Below are positions 27,120-35,452 of a stretch of 64,000 nt of DNA, piece by piece. Position 1 is the first letter of the stretch. Each line of letters starts with the position of its first letter. Source of the stretch: Pseudobacter sp051955275 (lineage in GTDB: Bacteria; Bacteroidota; Bacteroidia; Chitinophagales; Chitinophagaceae); the NCBI RefSeq assembly GCF_051955275.1, contig NZ_JBQCGW010000171.1:1-64000 (forward strand), in the 5' to 3' direction. The notes under the pieces are model-generated. The model was not told the origin of the DNA. It ran no database searches and worked only from the letters and a program-made list of their open reading frames with translations. The position numbers and the translations under genes were made by a program.

Positions 27120-29651
27120 ATGAAGAAGATCTACGCCACCTGGCTGCTTTTGTTGGTAACATCCATGCTCTTTGCACAGGTTCAATCCCCTGAACAATTC
27201 CTGGGTTACAAGATCGGAAGCCGCTACACGCCTCATTTCAATGTAGTAAATTATGTAAAGTACCTGTCAACTGCCGCCCCCCAGATGGTGAAAGTGGAAC
27301 AGTACGGTAAAACCAACGAAGGCAGGCCCCTGCTGCTGGCCTTTGTGACCTCTCCCGAAAACGGAGCCAGGCTGGAGCAGATCCGTCTGAACAACCTTCG
27401 TCTCGCAGGCGCCACCGCTGATAAAGCCGCTCCGGATGAAAAAGCACCCGTGATCGTTTGGCTCAGCTACAATGTGCATGGCAACGAGACCTCTTCCTCC
27501 GAAGCGGCCATGCTCACCCTCTATGAACTGGTGAACCCTGCCAATAACAAAACAAAAGAATACCTGAAGAATACCGTTGTGGTGATCGATCCCTGTATCA
27601 ATCCGGATGGCCGCGACCGTTATGTGAACTGGTACAACAGTGTGGTAGGCAGACATGCCAACCCGCTTCCTTTTACCAGGGAACATATCGAGCCATGGCC
27701 AGGCGGAAGACCGAACCACTATTATTTTGACCTGAACCGCGACTGGGCCTGGCAAACACAGGTGGAATCACAACAGCGCATGGCCGCCTACAACAAATGG
27801 CTGCCGCAGGTGCATGTGGATTATCACGAGCAGGGATATAATGAACCCTATTATTTTGCTCCCGCAGCAGAGCCATTCCATGAAGTGATCACCCCCTGGC
27901 AACGCGAATTCCAGGTGATGATCGGTCGCAACAATGCACGTTACTTCGATCAGAACGGCTGGCTCTTCTTTACCAAGGAACGCTTTGATCTTTTCTACCC
28001 CAGTTATGGCGATACCTATCCTATTTATAAAGGAGCAATCGGTATGACCTATGAACAGGGTGGCCTGGGCCGCGCCGGTGCAGCCGTGATCAATGAAGAT
28101 GACGATACACTCACACTGCACGACAGGCTTATCCATCACTATACCACCGGTATGGCCACCATTGAAACCAGCTCAGAGAACAGTGAGCGGCTGGTGCAGG
28201 AGTTCAAAAAGTATTACGATAAAGCCCGCAGTAATCCTCCCGGTGAATTCAAAGCCTGGCTGCTGAAAGCAGATGAAGGAGACCGCCTCAGCAGGCTTAA
28301 AGAACTACTGGATAAGAACCAGATAGAGTATGGTTATGTGAGCAGCGGCTCTTACACAGGGCTCAACTATTACACCAATAAGAATGATATTGCCAAAGCA
28401 GAACCCGGCGATATTGTGATCAATGCCAATCAGAGCAATGCCAACCTCATCAAGGTATTGTTTGAAAGGACTTCCAAACTTTCCGATTCAGCCACCTATG
28501 ATATCACCGCCTGGAGTCTTCCTTTTGTATATGGTGTGAATACCTACGGACTTAATTTTTACGTAAAAGGAGGCAGCAGTAAACCTGCCAGCACACCAGT
28601 TGCAGCCAATCTCAATACCAATCCCGTTGCCTACGCCATCAAATGGAATGGTATCAGCAGCGTGAAAGTGCTCACTTCGCTGATGAAGCAGAAGGTGAAA
28701 GTGCGTTATGCAGAACAACCATTCATGTCGGCCGGCGAGTCCTTTGAAAAAGGAACCTTGCTGGTCACCAGAACTAGCAATGCCAGTGTTGGCAACAACC
28801 TGGAAGCGATCATCAAAGAAGCTGCAAACGCGGCCGGACAAACCTACTATCCTGTAGGATCAGGGTATGTTGACAAAGGATTTGATCTGGGATCAGACCG
28901 TGTCCGCATCCTTAAAGCCCCTAAAGTAACGCTGCTGGCTGGTGATGGCATTTCATCACTCGGCTTTGGGGAGATCTATCATTTCTTTGACCAGGTGATA
29001 GACTACCCCGTGAATATCGTGTGGCTGAAAGACCTGGATAAAGAAGTGTTGAAAGAAACCGATGTACTCATCATGCCTGATGGTGGCTACAGGTCCTGGG
29101 ACAAGGCTGTGCACGAAAGCCTGAAAGACTGGGTGAGCGCGGGCGGTAAGCTGCTGGCCATTGAAGGTGCGGTGGCAACGCTGGCACGCAACGACTGGGG
29201 CATCAAACAAAAGGACAGCGACAAGAAGGACGAGGATAAGAAAGATGATAAAAAGGATGAGTATGCGTCACTGCGCAAGTATGAGAACCGGGAGCGTGAC
29301 TATCTTCCGAACTTCAACCCGGGCGCTATATTCAAGGTAGAGATGGACAACAGCCATCCGCTGGCCTTCGGATACGACTCCATTTATTACACCCTCAAAC
29401 AGGACGATAATATTTATGATTTCTTTAAGGAAGGTCTCGGCTGGAATGTGGGCGTAATTAAAAAAAGTGCGCAGGTATCCGGCTTCGTTGGCTTCAAACT
29501 CAGGGACAGACTGAAAGACGGTCTGCTCTTTGGAGTTCAGGATAATGGCCGTGGTGCTGTGATCTATTTTGCAGACAACCCCGTTTTCCGCAGTTTCTGG
29601 GAAAATGGTAAGCTGTTACTTGCCAATGCTGTATTTATGGTAGCACAATAG
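27120..29651 (+). CDS. Secreted M14-family zinc carboxypeptidase with C-terminal GATase-like domain
   Basis: The protein has 843 residues. The start at 27120 is chosen because MKKIYATWLLLLVTSMLFAQ is a clean signal peptide; an upstream in-frame ATG at 27057 lies inside the hairpin. Zinc ligands are in NVHGNETSSSEAAM (near residue 120) and DYHEQGYNEP (near 232), and the catalytic Glu is in TYEQGG (near 310). Residues about 598-690 form a class I glutamine-amidotransferase-like fold with LAGDGISSLGFGEIYHFFD and VLIMPDGGY, probably non-catalytic. A Lys/Asp-rich loop follows near residue 700. M14 enzymes trim peptides from the C-terminus. The PIG-L gene starts 57 bases downstream. Confidence 0.93.
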   Translation: MKKIYATWLLLLVTSMLFAQVQSPEQFLGYKIGSRYTPHFNVVNYVKYLSTAAPQMVKVEQYGKTNEGRPLLLAFVTSPENGARLEQIRLNNLRLAGATADKAAPDEKAPVIVWLSYNVHGNETSSSEAAMLTLYELVNPANNKTKEYLKNTVVVIDPCINPDGRDRYVNWYNSVVGRHANPLPFTREHIEPWPGGRPNHYYFDLNRDWAWQTQVESQQRMAAYNKWLPQVHVDYHEQGYNEPYYFAPAAEPFHEVITPWQREFQVMIGRNNARYFDQNGWLFFTKERFDLFYPSYGDTYPIYKGAIGMTYEQGGLGRAGAAVINEDDDTLTLHDRLIHHYTTGMATIETSSENSERLVQEFKKYYDKARSNPPGEFKAWLLKADEGDRLSRLKELLDKNQIEYGYVSSGSYTGLNYYTNKNDIAKAEPGDIVINANQSNANLIKVLFERTSKLSDSATYDITAWSLPFVYGVNTYGLNFYVKGGSSKPASTPVAANLNTNPVAYAIKWNGISSVKVLTSLMKQKVKVRYAEQPFMSAGESFEKGTLLVTRTSNASVGNNLEAIIKEAANAAGQTYYPVGSGYVDKGFDLGSDRVRILKAPKVTLLAGDGISSLGFGEIYHFFDQVIDYPVNIVWLKDLDKEVLKETDVLIMPDGGYRSWDKAVHESLKDWVSAGGKLLAIEGAVATLARNDWGIKQKDSDKKDEDKKDDKKDEYASLRKYENRERDYLPNFNPGAIFKVEMDNSHPLAFGYDSIYYTLKQDDNIYDFFKEGLGWNVGVIKKSAQVSGFVGFKLRDRLKDGLLFGVQDNGRGAVIYFADNPVFRSFWENGKLLLANAVFMVAQ

Positions 29652-29663
29652 GCCGGACCCCAT

Positions 29664-29671
29664 TATCTTTG
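29664..29671 (+). promoter_or_regulatory. Candidate -7 box for the PIG-L operon
   Basis: TATCTTTG matches TAnnTTTG and lies 37 bases before the PIG-L start codon. No clear TTG or TTTG lies at the right distance upstream, so this is a weak call; read-through from the M14 gene is also possible. Confidence 0.35.
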
Positions 29672-29708
29672 GCCCTGATTTACGCTCTCCTAAAAAATCA
29701 TAAACTGA

Positions 29709-32264
29709 ATGAGATCATTTAGACCCCTTCAGCTGGTCCTCTGTTTGATTGTATGTGCGCAGGCAACCACTGCTCTGGCGCAGACGCCCGCTTCCTATAC
29801 CAGTGCAGATCTTCAGCAGCAATTCAAAAAACTGAATGTGCTCGGCTCCGTTCTTTATGTGGCCGCACACCCCGATGATGAGAATACCAGGCTGCTGGCA
29901 TACCTCGCTAAAGAACGGCAGTACCGCACCGGTTATCTCTCTCTCACTCGCGGGGACGGCGGGCAGAACCTCATTGGAGATGAGCAGGGCATCGAGTTGG
30001 GCCTTATCCGCACGCAGGAACTGCTGGCGGCAAGAAGGGTGGATGGTGCAGAACAATTCTTCAGCCGAGCCTATGATTTCGGATTCAGCAAAAGCACTGA
30101 AGAAGCCCTCAGCATGTGGGACCGTGAAAAAGTACTGGCCGATGCCGTATGGGTGATCCGCCAGTTCCAGCCCGATGTGATCATCACTCGCTTTCCTCCA
30201 GACAGCCGCGCAGGTCATGGTCATCATTCAGCATCAGCCGTTATTGCTGCGGAAGCATTTGTGGCTGCTGCCGATCCCAAAAGATTCCCCGAACAATTCG
30301 CCTTTGGTGTAAAACCCTGGAAGGCCAAACGCATACTCTGGAACACTTTCAACTTCGGTGGTAACAATACTACCAGTAATGATCAGCTGAAAGTGGACGT
30401 AGGCGGATACAATCCTGCCCTCGGAAAAAGTTACGGAGAGATCTCCGCTGAAAGCCGCAGCCAGCACAAGAGCCAGGGTTTCGGTGTGCCTGCTGCAAGA
30501 GGCGCCAGCACGGAGTTCTTTTCATTTACGGCCGGTGATCCAGCGAAGGAGGATATTATGGAGGGGGTGAATACCGGCTGGAGCAGGCTCATTGAAAATG
30601 GAACGGAAACAGACAGGGCAGCAGTCAAAGCCAACAACGAGATATTCGCTCAGTTGCTCGAAATGGGTTGGCCAACTGAACGCCCGGAATCCATGATCAG
30701 ATTCCTGTCAGCACTGCATATCAATACTTCAAAAATGTCTGACAGCTACTGGAAAACCCAAAAGCTGAAAGAGATCCGGGACCTCATGGCCCGCTGCGCC
30801 GGTCTCTGGCTGGAAGCCACTGCCAACACTGAGTTTGCTGTACAGGGCGATTCCATCCGCCTCAGCATCGTGGCCAATAACAGGCAGGGTGCCGATATCA
30901 CTTTAAAGAGCATCAAAGTGGATGTGCTGGATTCTGCGGTGAACCAGAAACTGGAACGCAATAAGAACCTCATCATCAACAGGCCCCTCTATGTATTTGC
31001 CAATAAGCCTTTATCTCAACCTTATTGGCTGGAAAAGAAAATGACCACCGGCAGCTTCGTGGTATCCGATCAGAACCTGATCGGCAGACCCGAGAGCCTG
31101 CCTGCCTATACCGTTACCTTCAATGTCAGCATCGAAGGCACCGATCTCACTTTCACACGTCCCGTGCAATACAAATTCACTGATCCGGTGAAAGGAGAGT
31201 TGTACCGCCCGCTCACTATCGTTCCGCCTGCCACTGTTACTACCGGTCCGGACATCATCGTGTTCCGCCAGCAGCAGAAACAGAATGCAGAGCTCTCCGT
31301 ACGAGTAACGGCCAATAAGGATTTCAACGGCTACAAGGCGGGCATCACCAACAGGGTGAAGAACAATTCCGAATCGAAATCGGATTCCGCTTTCAATGTG
31401 CTGAAGGGCCTGAGCAAAAATTACAGCTTCACTGTGTCAAACGCAGGCATGAAGGACCTTGTGCAGGACAATGCACAGGTTTTCGTTGACCTGAAGAACG
31501 GCAAGGCGGAACAGCCGGCCTGGCTGCACCTGGTGAGCATCAGTTACGATCATATTCCTCCGATCCATTATTTCTACCAGGACAATACCAAACTGCTCAA
31601 CCTCGACCTGAAAACGGCCGGTAAAAAGATCGGTTATATCGAAGGTGCAGGAGATAAAGTGGCCTTCGCCCTGGAACAGATGGGCTATGAAGTAACGGTC
31701 CTGAAAGAGAAGGATCTCTTCACCGCCAATCTCACCCAGTTCGATGCCATCATAACGGGGATCCGCGCCTATAACGTGCATGATTACCTGAAAACGAAAT
31801 ACGATGTGCTGATGGAATACGTGAAGAATGGAGGCAACCTCATAGTTCAGTACAATACCAACAATAACCTGAGCACGCTGAAAGGTGGTGGGATCAGTCC
31901 TTATCCCTTCACTATTTCGCGTAACCGGGTAACGGATGAAACGGCAAAGGTGAGCTTCCTGCTGCCTTCTCATCCGGTGCTGAACTTCCCGAACAAGATC
32001 ACGGAAAAGGATTTCGATGGCTGGATCCAGGAGCGCGGGATCTACTTTGCAGAGCAGCCTGATGCAGCCTTCCAGAGCCCGATTTCCATGGCGGATCCCA
32101 ATGAGCAGGACCAGAATGGTAGCCTGATCATTGCTGATTACGGTAAAGGAAAATTCGTGTATACAGGACTGGTATTCTTCCGCGAACTGCCTGCCGGCGT
32201 TCCTGGTGCCTACCGTCTGATGGCCAATATCATCGCGCTCAATAAAACCAACAATAAGAAATGA
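29709..32264 (+). CDS. Secreted PIG-L family deacetylase with C-terminal ThuA/GATase-like domain
   Basis: The protein has 851 residues. A signal peptide ending ATTALAQ is followed by the LmbE/PIG-L domain: zinc-site VAAHPDDENTR near residue 52, SLTRGDGGQN near 79 and AGHGHHSASA near 168. These enzymes remove acetyl groups from N-acetyl sugars. A middle beta-rich region, residues about 380-600, precedes a Rossmann-like module with KKIGYIEGAGDKVAFALEQ (near 635) and VKNGGNLIVQYNT, close to ThuA/GATase-like folds. It is encoded in an operon with two tiny membrane proteins and a sodium symporter, so the enzyme may release a sugar that the symporter takes up; that link is inference. Its TGA stop overlaps the next ATG. 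Confidence 0.92.
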   Translation: MRSFRPLQLVLCLIVCAQATTALAQTPASYTSADLQQQFKKLNVLGSVLYVAAHPDDENTRLLAYLAKERQYRTGYLSLTRGDGGQNLIGDEQGIELGLIRTQELLAARRVDGAEQFFSRAYDFGFSKSTEEALSMWDREKVLADAVWVIRQFQPDVIITRFPPDSRAGHGHHSASAVIAAEAFVAAADPKRFPEQFAFGVKPWKAKRILWNTFNFGGNNTTSNDQLKVDVGGYNPALGKSYGEISAESRSQHKSQGFGVPAARGASTEFFSFTAGDPAKEDIMEGVNTGWSRLIENGTETDRAAVKANNEIFAQLLEMGWPTERPESMIRFLSALHINTSKMSDSYWKTQKLKEIRDLMARCAGLWLEATANTEFAVQGDSIRLSIVANNRQGADITLKSIKVDVLDSAVNQKLERNKNLIINRPLYVFANKPLSQPYWLEKKMTTGSFVVSDQNLIGRPESLPAYTVTFNVSIEGTDLTFTRPVQYKFTDPVKGELYRPLTIVPPATVTTGPDIIVFRQQQKQNAELSVRVTANKDFNGYKAGITNRVKNNSESKSDSAFNVLKGLSKNYSFTVSNAGMKDLVQDNAQVFVDLKNGKAEQPAWLHLVSISYDHIPPIHYFYQDNTKLLNLDLKTAGKKIGYIEGAGDKVAFALEQMGYEVTVLKEKDLFTANLTQFDAIITGIRAYNVHDYLKTKYDVLMEYVKNGGNLIVQYNTNNNLSTLKGGGISPYPFTISRNRVTDETAKVSFLLPSHPVLNFPNKITEKDFDGWIQERGIYFAEQPDAAFQSPISMADPNEQDQNGSLIIADYGKGKFVYTGLVFFRELPAGVPGAYRLMANIIALNKTNNKK

Positions 32265-32425
32265 GCACTTCCACCTCAGGAATTGATAAAACAAGGATCT
32301 ACTTCATCATTGCCATGATCATCGGCTTCATCATCGGGAAGCTGATCAAGAAGATGGGAGTAGGATTGATGATCGGACTGGTGCTTGGTCTGATCCTGAT
32401 GATGGCCTTTTCGAGAAAAAGATAG
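32261..32425 (+). CDS. 54-residue small membrane protein, translationally coupled to PIG-L
   Basis: The start codon overlaps the PIG-L stop as ATGA (32261-32264). The peptide has a polar, Ser/Thr-rich start, then two hydrophobic helices, YFIIAMIIGFIIGKLI and MIGLVLGLILMMAF, joined by a short KKMGVG loop, ending in SRKR, so both ends are probably cytoplasmic. It falls below common length cut-offs but is well placed: an ATGA overlap upstream and a 34-base gap before the next small gene. No function is known to me. The glycine-zipper-like helices suggest packing with another membrane protein, perhaps the symporter. Confidence 0.75.
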   Translation: MSTSTSGIDKTRIYFIIAMIIGFIIGKLIKKMGVGLMIGLVLGLILMMAFSRKR

Positions 32426-32459
32426 ATTAGTCAGTCAGCACATAAGATACTTGAACAAG

Positions 32460-32597
32460 ATGCAAATACAACAAGATAATCAGGCAAAAGAGAAAGTGCC
32501 CGTTTTCCCCAAATGGAAATACTGGTACTGGCTGGTGATAGGATTTTTAGGCCTGCAGATCCTGTTGTTCTATTTCTTTACCAAACATTTCTCATGA
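32460..32597 (+). CDS. 45-residue single-helix membrane protein coupled to the symporter
   Basis: The peptide begins with about 17 polar residues, MQIQQDNQAKEKVPVFPKW, then a single aromatic-rich membrane helix ending in YFFTKHFS. Its TGA stop overlaps the start of the symporter gene as ATGA (32594-32597), a classic translational coupling. The gene sits 34 bases after the 54-residue gene. Small single-helix proteins next to sodium:solute symporters are known as accessory subunits in some groups (for example the short DUF485-type partners), but this one shows no similarity I can name. Confidence 0.72.
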   Translation: MQIQQDNQAKEKVPVFPKWKYWYWLVIGFLGLQILLFYFFTKHFS

Positions 32598-34318
32598 ATT
32601 TTTCGGGGCTCGACTGGATGGTGTTGGTAACAACACTGGTGTGCATCATTCTTTATGGGATCTATAAGGGACGGAGCTCGAGGAACCTGGAAGGGTATTT
32701 CCTGGGTAACCGCCAGATGCCATGGTGGGTGGTACTGCTCAGTATCATGGGCACGCAGGCCAGTGCCGTTACTTTCCTTACTGCACCCGGACAGGCGTAC
32801 ACGGATGGGATGCGGTTTGTGCAGTACTATTTCGGTCTGCCCATTGCCATGGTGATTGTAGCCATCGCCTTTGTACCTGTATTCAGAAGGCTGAACATCT
32901 TTACGGCCTACGAGTACCTGGAACAACGTTTCGATATTAAGACCCGCCTTCTTACTTCCTTTCTATTCATGCTTTCCCGCGGCCTCAGCACAGGAATCAG
33001 TATCCTGGCACCTTCGCTGGTACTGCATAGCATGATGGGATGGGATATCACCATTACCAACCTGGTGATGGGCGGTGTGCTGATGATCTACACCGCCAGC
33101 GGTGGCGCCAAAGCCGTAGGGTATACCCAGCAATTGCAATTCATCATTATTTATATCGCCATGTTTGTGGCAGCCTGGTGGGCAGTGAAAATGCTGCCCG
33201 AAGGAGTAGGCTTTACAGACGCACTGCATATCGGTGGTAAATCCGGCAAGCTGAATGTGATCACTACGGGCATGACGGAGAACGGGTTCGACTGGAAGGA
33301 CCGCTTCAATATCTGGAGCGGCATCATCGGCGGCCTCTTCCTCGCCCTCAGTTATTTTGGAACCGACCAAAGCCAGGTGGGCCGCTATCTTACAGCCCGC
33401 ACGGAAGGGGAGAGCAAACTGGGCCTGCTGATGAACGGCCTGGTGAAAGTGCCGCTTCAATTCTTCATCCTGCTGATCGGAGTACTGGTATTCTCATTTT
33501 ACCAGTTCTATAAAGCTCCCGCTTTTTTCAACCTGGCACTGGAGAAAAGGGTGCAGCAAACCGGATACGCTCCTGAATACAATGCGGCCGTAGCGAAATA
33601 TGAAGTGCTGCAGGAAGAAAAGAAACAGAGCACCATCGCCCTGGCACAGGCCCTGCATAACGATGACGAACAAACGATCAGCAGGTTGCAGGAGAAGATC
33701 CAGCTGCAGGAAAAAACAGCGCATGATTCAAGAGGACAGATACAGAAGATCGTGGAGAAGGCAGTGCCGGGTGCAGACAGCAACGATACCAATTATGTAT
33801 TCGTGCGATTTGTAGGGGATTTCTTCCCGGATGGACTGGTAGGTCTGATCATCGCCATTATCTTCCTGGCTGCCTGGGGTAGTGTGGCTGCTGCGTTGAA
33901 TTCCCTGGCTTCCTGCACCATGGTGGATTTTCATAAAAGATTATCGAAGAAAGAGCTCAGTCCTGAAAAGGAGTTCAAATGGAGCCGTTATTACACTTTA
34001 TTGTGGGGCGTGTTCTGCATTATCGTGGCGCAGTTTGCCTACAGCCTGGGCAATAGCCTGATCGAGGCGGTGAATATCCTCGGCTCCTGGTTCTATGGAG
34101 CCATCCTCGGGATCTTCCTGGTAGCGTTTTACTTCAAACAGGTGAAGGGGCATGCCGTGTTCTATGCGGCCCTGCTTACAGAAGTGATTGTGATCAGTAT
34201 CTACAAAATGGACCTGTTTTCCTGGCTCTGGCTGAATGTGATCGGCGCCGTGTCTGTAGTGCTGCTGAGTCTGATCATACAGGCCATGCTGCCAATGTTT
34301 GCGAAGAAAAGTCAGTAA
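32594..34318 (+). CDS. Sodium:solute symporter (SSS family) with a helical insertion
   Basis: The protein has 574 residues with about 13 membrane helices. The ATG at 32594 is chosen because it overlaps the TGA of the small upstream gene and begins directly at the first helix, MNFSGLDWMVLVTTLV. SSS features are NLEGYFLGNRQMPWW, the GTQASAVTFLTAPGQAY segment, and FGTDQSQVGRYLTAR. Residues about 315-395 form a polar, Glu/Gln/Lys-rich helical stretch between two membrane segments, likely a coiled coil, which is not part of the basic SSS fold. The operon context with a sugar deacetylase suggests uptake of a sugar or amino sugar. The exact substrate is unknown. Confidence 0.93.
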   Translation: MNFSGLDWMVLVTTLVCIILYGIYKGRSSRNLEGYFLGNRQMPWWVVLLSIMGTQASAVTFLTAPGQAYTDGMRFVQYYFGLPIAMVIVAIAFVPVFRRLNIFTAYEYLEQRFDIKTRLLTSFLFMLSRGLSTGISILAPSLVLHSMMGWDITITNLVMGGVLMIYTASGGAKAVGYTQQLQFIIIYIAMFVAAWWAVKMLPEGVGFTDALHIGGKSGKLNVITTGMTENGFDWKDRFNIWSGIIGGLFLALSYFGTDQSQVGRYLTARTEGESKLGLLMNGLVKVPLQFFILLIGVLVFSFYQFYKAPAFFNLALEKRVQQTGYAPEYNAAVAKYEVLQEEKKQSTIALAQALHNDDEQTISRLQEKIQLQEKTAHDSRGQIQKIVEKAVPGADSNDTNYVFVRFVGDFFPDGLVGLIIAIIFLAAWGSVAAALNSLASCTMVDFHKRLSKKELSPEKEFKWSRYYTLLWGVFCIIVAQFAYSLGNSLIEAVNILGSWFYGAILGIFLVAFYFKQVKGHAVFYAALLTEVIVISIYKMDLFSWLWLNVIGAVSVVLLSLIIQAMLPMFAKKSQ

Positions 34319-34337
34319 GAGTTACTCAGGGTGCGCC

Positions 34338-34440
34338 CAGTCGCTCGCGTCCCCGTGAGTGACTTTTATTCCGTCGCCTCCGGCGACACGGTGTTCGCCA
34401 GAGGCGACCAATAGAAGTAACTCGCCAGAGGCGAGCTACC
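34338..34440. repeat. Dispersed palindromic repeat, full-length copy 2
   Basis: This copy has the same four hairpins as that at 9521: an 11-bp stem at 34339-34349 and 34354-34364 with two G-T pairs, then GTCGCC-TCC-GGCGAC, TTCGCC-AGA-GGCGAC and CTCGCC-AGA-GGCGAG. It lies downstream of the symporter gene. An 18-base unit, CCGGGCACTTCACAATCT, follows twice in tandem at 34439-34456 and 34458-34475. Confidence 0.85.
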
Positions 34441-34514
34441 GGGCACTTCACAATCTGCCGGGCACTTCACAATCTACACACCACTTTACCACCTACCGAC
34501 CAGTCCAAAACTAA

Positions 34515-34555
34515 GAAGGGCTGATCCTAAGACCAGCCCCTTACTATCATTTTTG
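34515..34555. terminator. Terminator between the symporter and DUF2911 genes
   Basis: GGGCTG at 34518-34523 pairs with CAGCCC at 34534-34539, with TC/GA extending the stem past one mismatch around a CTAA loop. A T-rich stretch follows on the plus strand at 34550-34555. The stem sequence is close to the terminators at 49189 and 52038. Confidence 0.7.
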
Positions 34556-34569
34556 CATCAGTTCAGACT

Positions 34570-35409
34570 TTATTTCAAAGTCTTCAGGAGTTTCTCGTTC
34601 AAAGCAACATAATCAGGATTCTTTGCTTCTGTAGCCAGTTGCATTGATTTGGTGGCAGACGCAATAGCCTCCTGCTTCATTCCCAGTTTGGCTTCTGCAT
34701 TAGCGCGTTGATGCCAGATCCAGAAAAAATTAGGGCTTGCTTCTGTAGCTTTCACCAGCCACTGATGGGCTTGTTTCAGATCTTTACCGGCTTCCATGTA
34801 GTACATAGCAGCATTGAAGTAAGGAGGTTTCTCAGACTTCATAGCGGTTTCGATCTGAGCCATGATCTTTCCATCGATATCAGTTTTGATGGGAAGGGCA
34901 ACGGCTGATTTGTCCCACAGGATCCAGAGATTGCACTCTGTGCCTTTGATCTCATCGAACTGGATCATGAAGTTCTCGATCTTCTCTTTCATGGCAACGG
35001 GTTTCACTTTCACGCGCACTACGTCCTGGTCTTCCTTATAAGCGGAAGGAGAAGTCACATCCAGTTGTTTGGTGATGATCAGGGTCCATTCTTTGGCATC
35101 AGGGATGCTTACCAGACCGTATTTGCCGGCAGGAATGGTTTTGCCTCCGATAATCACTTCGTCGCTGAATGTAAGGGTAGTTGCTGAATTTGCACCGGTA
35201 CGCCATACTTTACCATAAGGAACCAGATCTCCGAAGATCTTACGGCCTTTCGTAGCGGGGCGGGAGTAAGACAGTTCAATATTTCCCAGACCGAAATCCT
35301 GTTTAACAGTTTGAGCAGGAGAGGGAGCTGGAACTTTCAAGCCCTGGGCCTGGAGCGTACCACAGTACAATGTGATACCACAGGCAATAGCGATTGCTGT
35401 TTTGATCAT
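34570..35409 (-). CDS. Secreted DUF2911 protein with TPR-like C-terminus
   Basis: The protein has 279 residues. The start at 35409 gives a clean signal peptide, MIKTAIAIACGITLYCGTLQAQG; an in-frame ATG 24 bases upstream lies inside the -7 box TACCTTTG (35438-35431), so it cannot be the start. Residues about 30-165 are the DUF2911 domain, with FGLGNIELSYSRPATKGRKI, VPYGKVWRTGANSATT and GKTIPAGKYGLVSIP. The rest is helical, with NAAMYYMEAGKDLKQAHQWL and NAEAKLGMKQEAIASATKSM resembling two TPR units. DUF2911 proteins are periplasmic or surface proteins of Bacteroidota with unknown function. The gene has its own promoter and terminator. Confidence 0.9.
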   Translation of the reverse strand: MIKTAIAIACGITLYCGTLQAQGLKVPAPSPAQTVKQDFGLGNIELSYSRPATKGRKIFGDLVPYGKVWRTGANSATTLTFSDEVIIGGKTIPAGKYGLVSIPDAKEWTLIITKQLDVTSPSAYKEDQDVVRVKVKPVAMKEKIENFMIQFDEIKGTECNLWILWDKSAVALPIKTDIDGKIMAQIETAMKSEKPPYFNAAMYYMEAGKDLKQAHQWLVKATEASPNFFWIWHQRANAEAKLGMKQEAIASATKSMQLATEAKNPDYVALNEKLLKTLK

Positions 35410-35452
35410 TGCAAACAAGTTTAATGCTGGCAAAGGTAGGCGAATAAGGGAA

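Noticed and set aside
34439..34475. Tandem 18-base repeat as a functional site
   Set aside because: Only two copies, next to a dispersed repeat; a simple duplication is enough to explain it.
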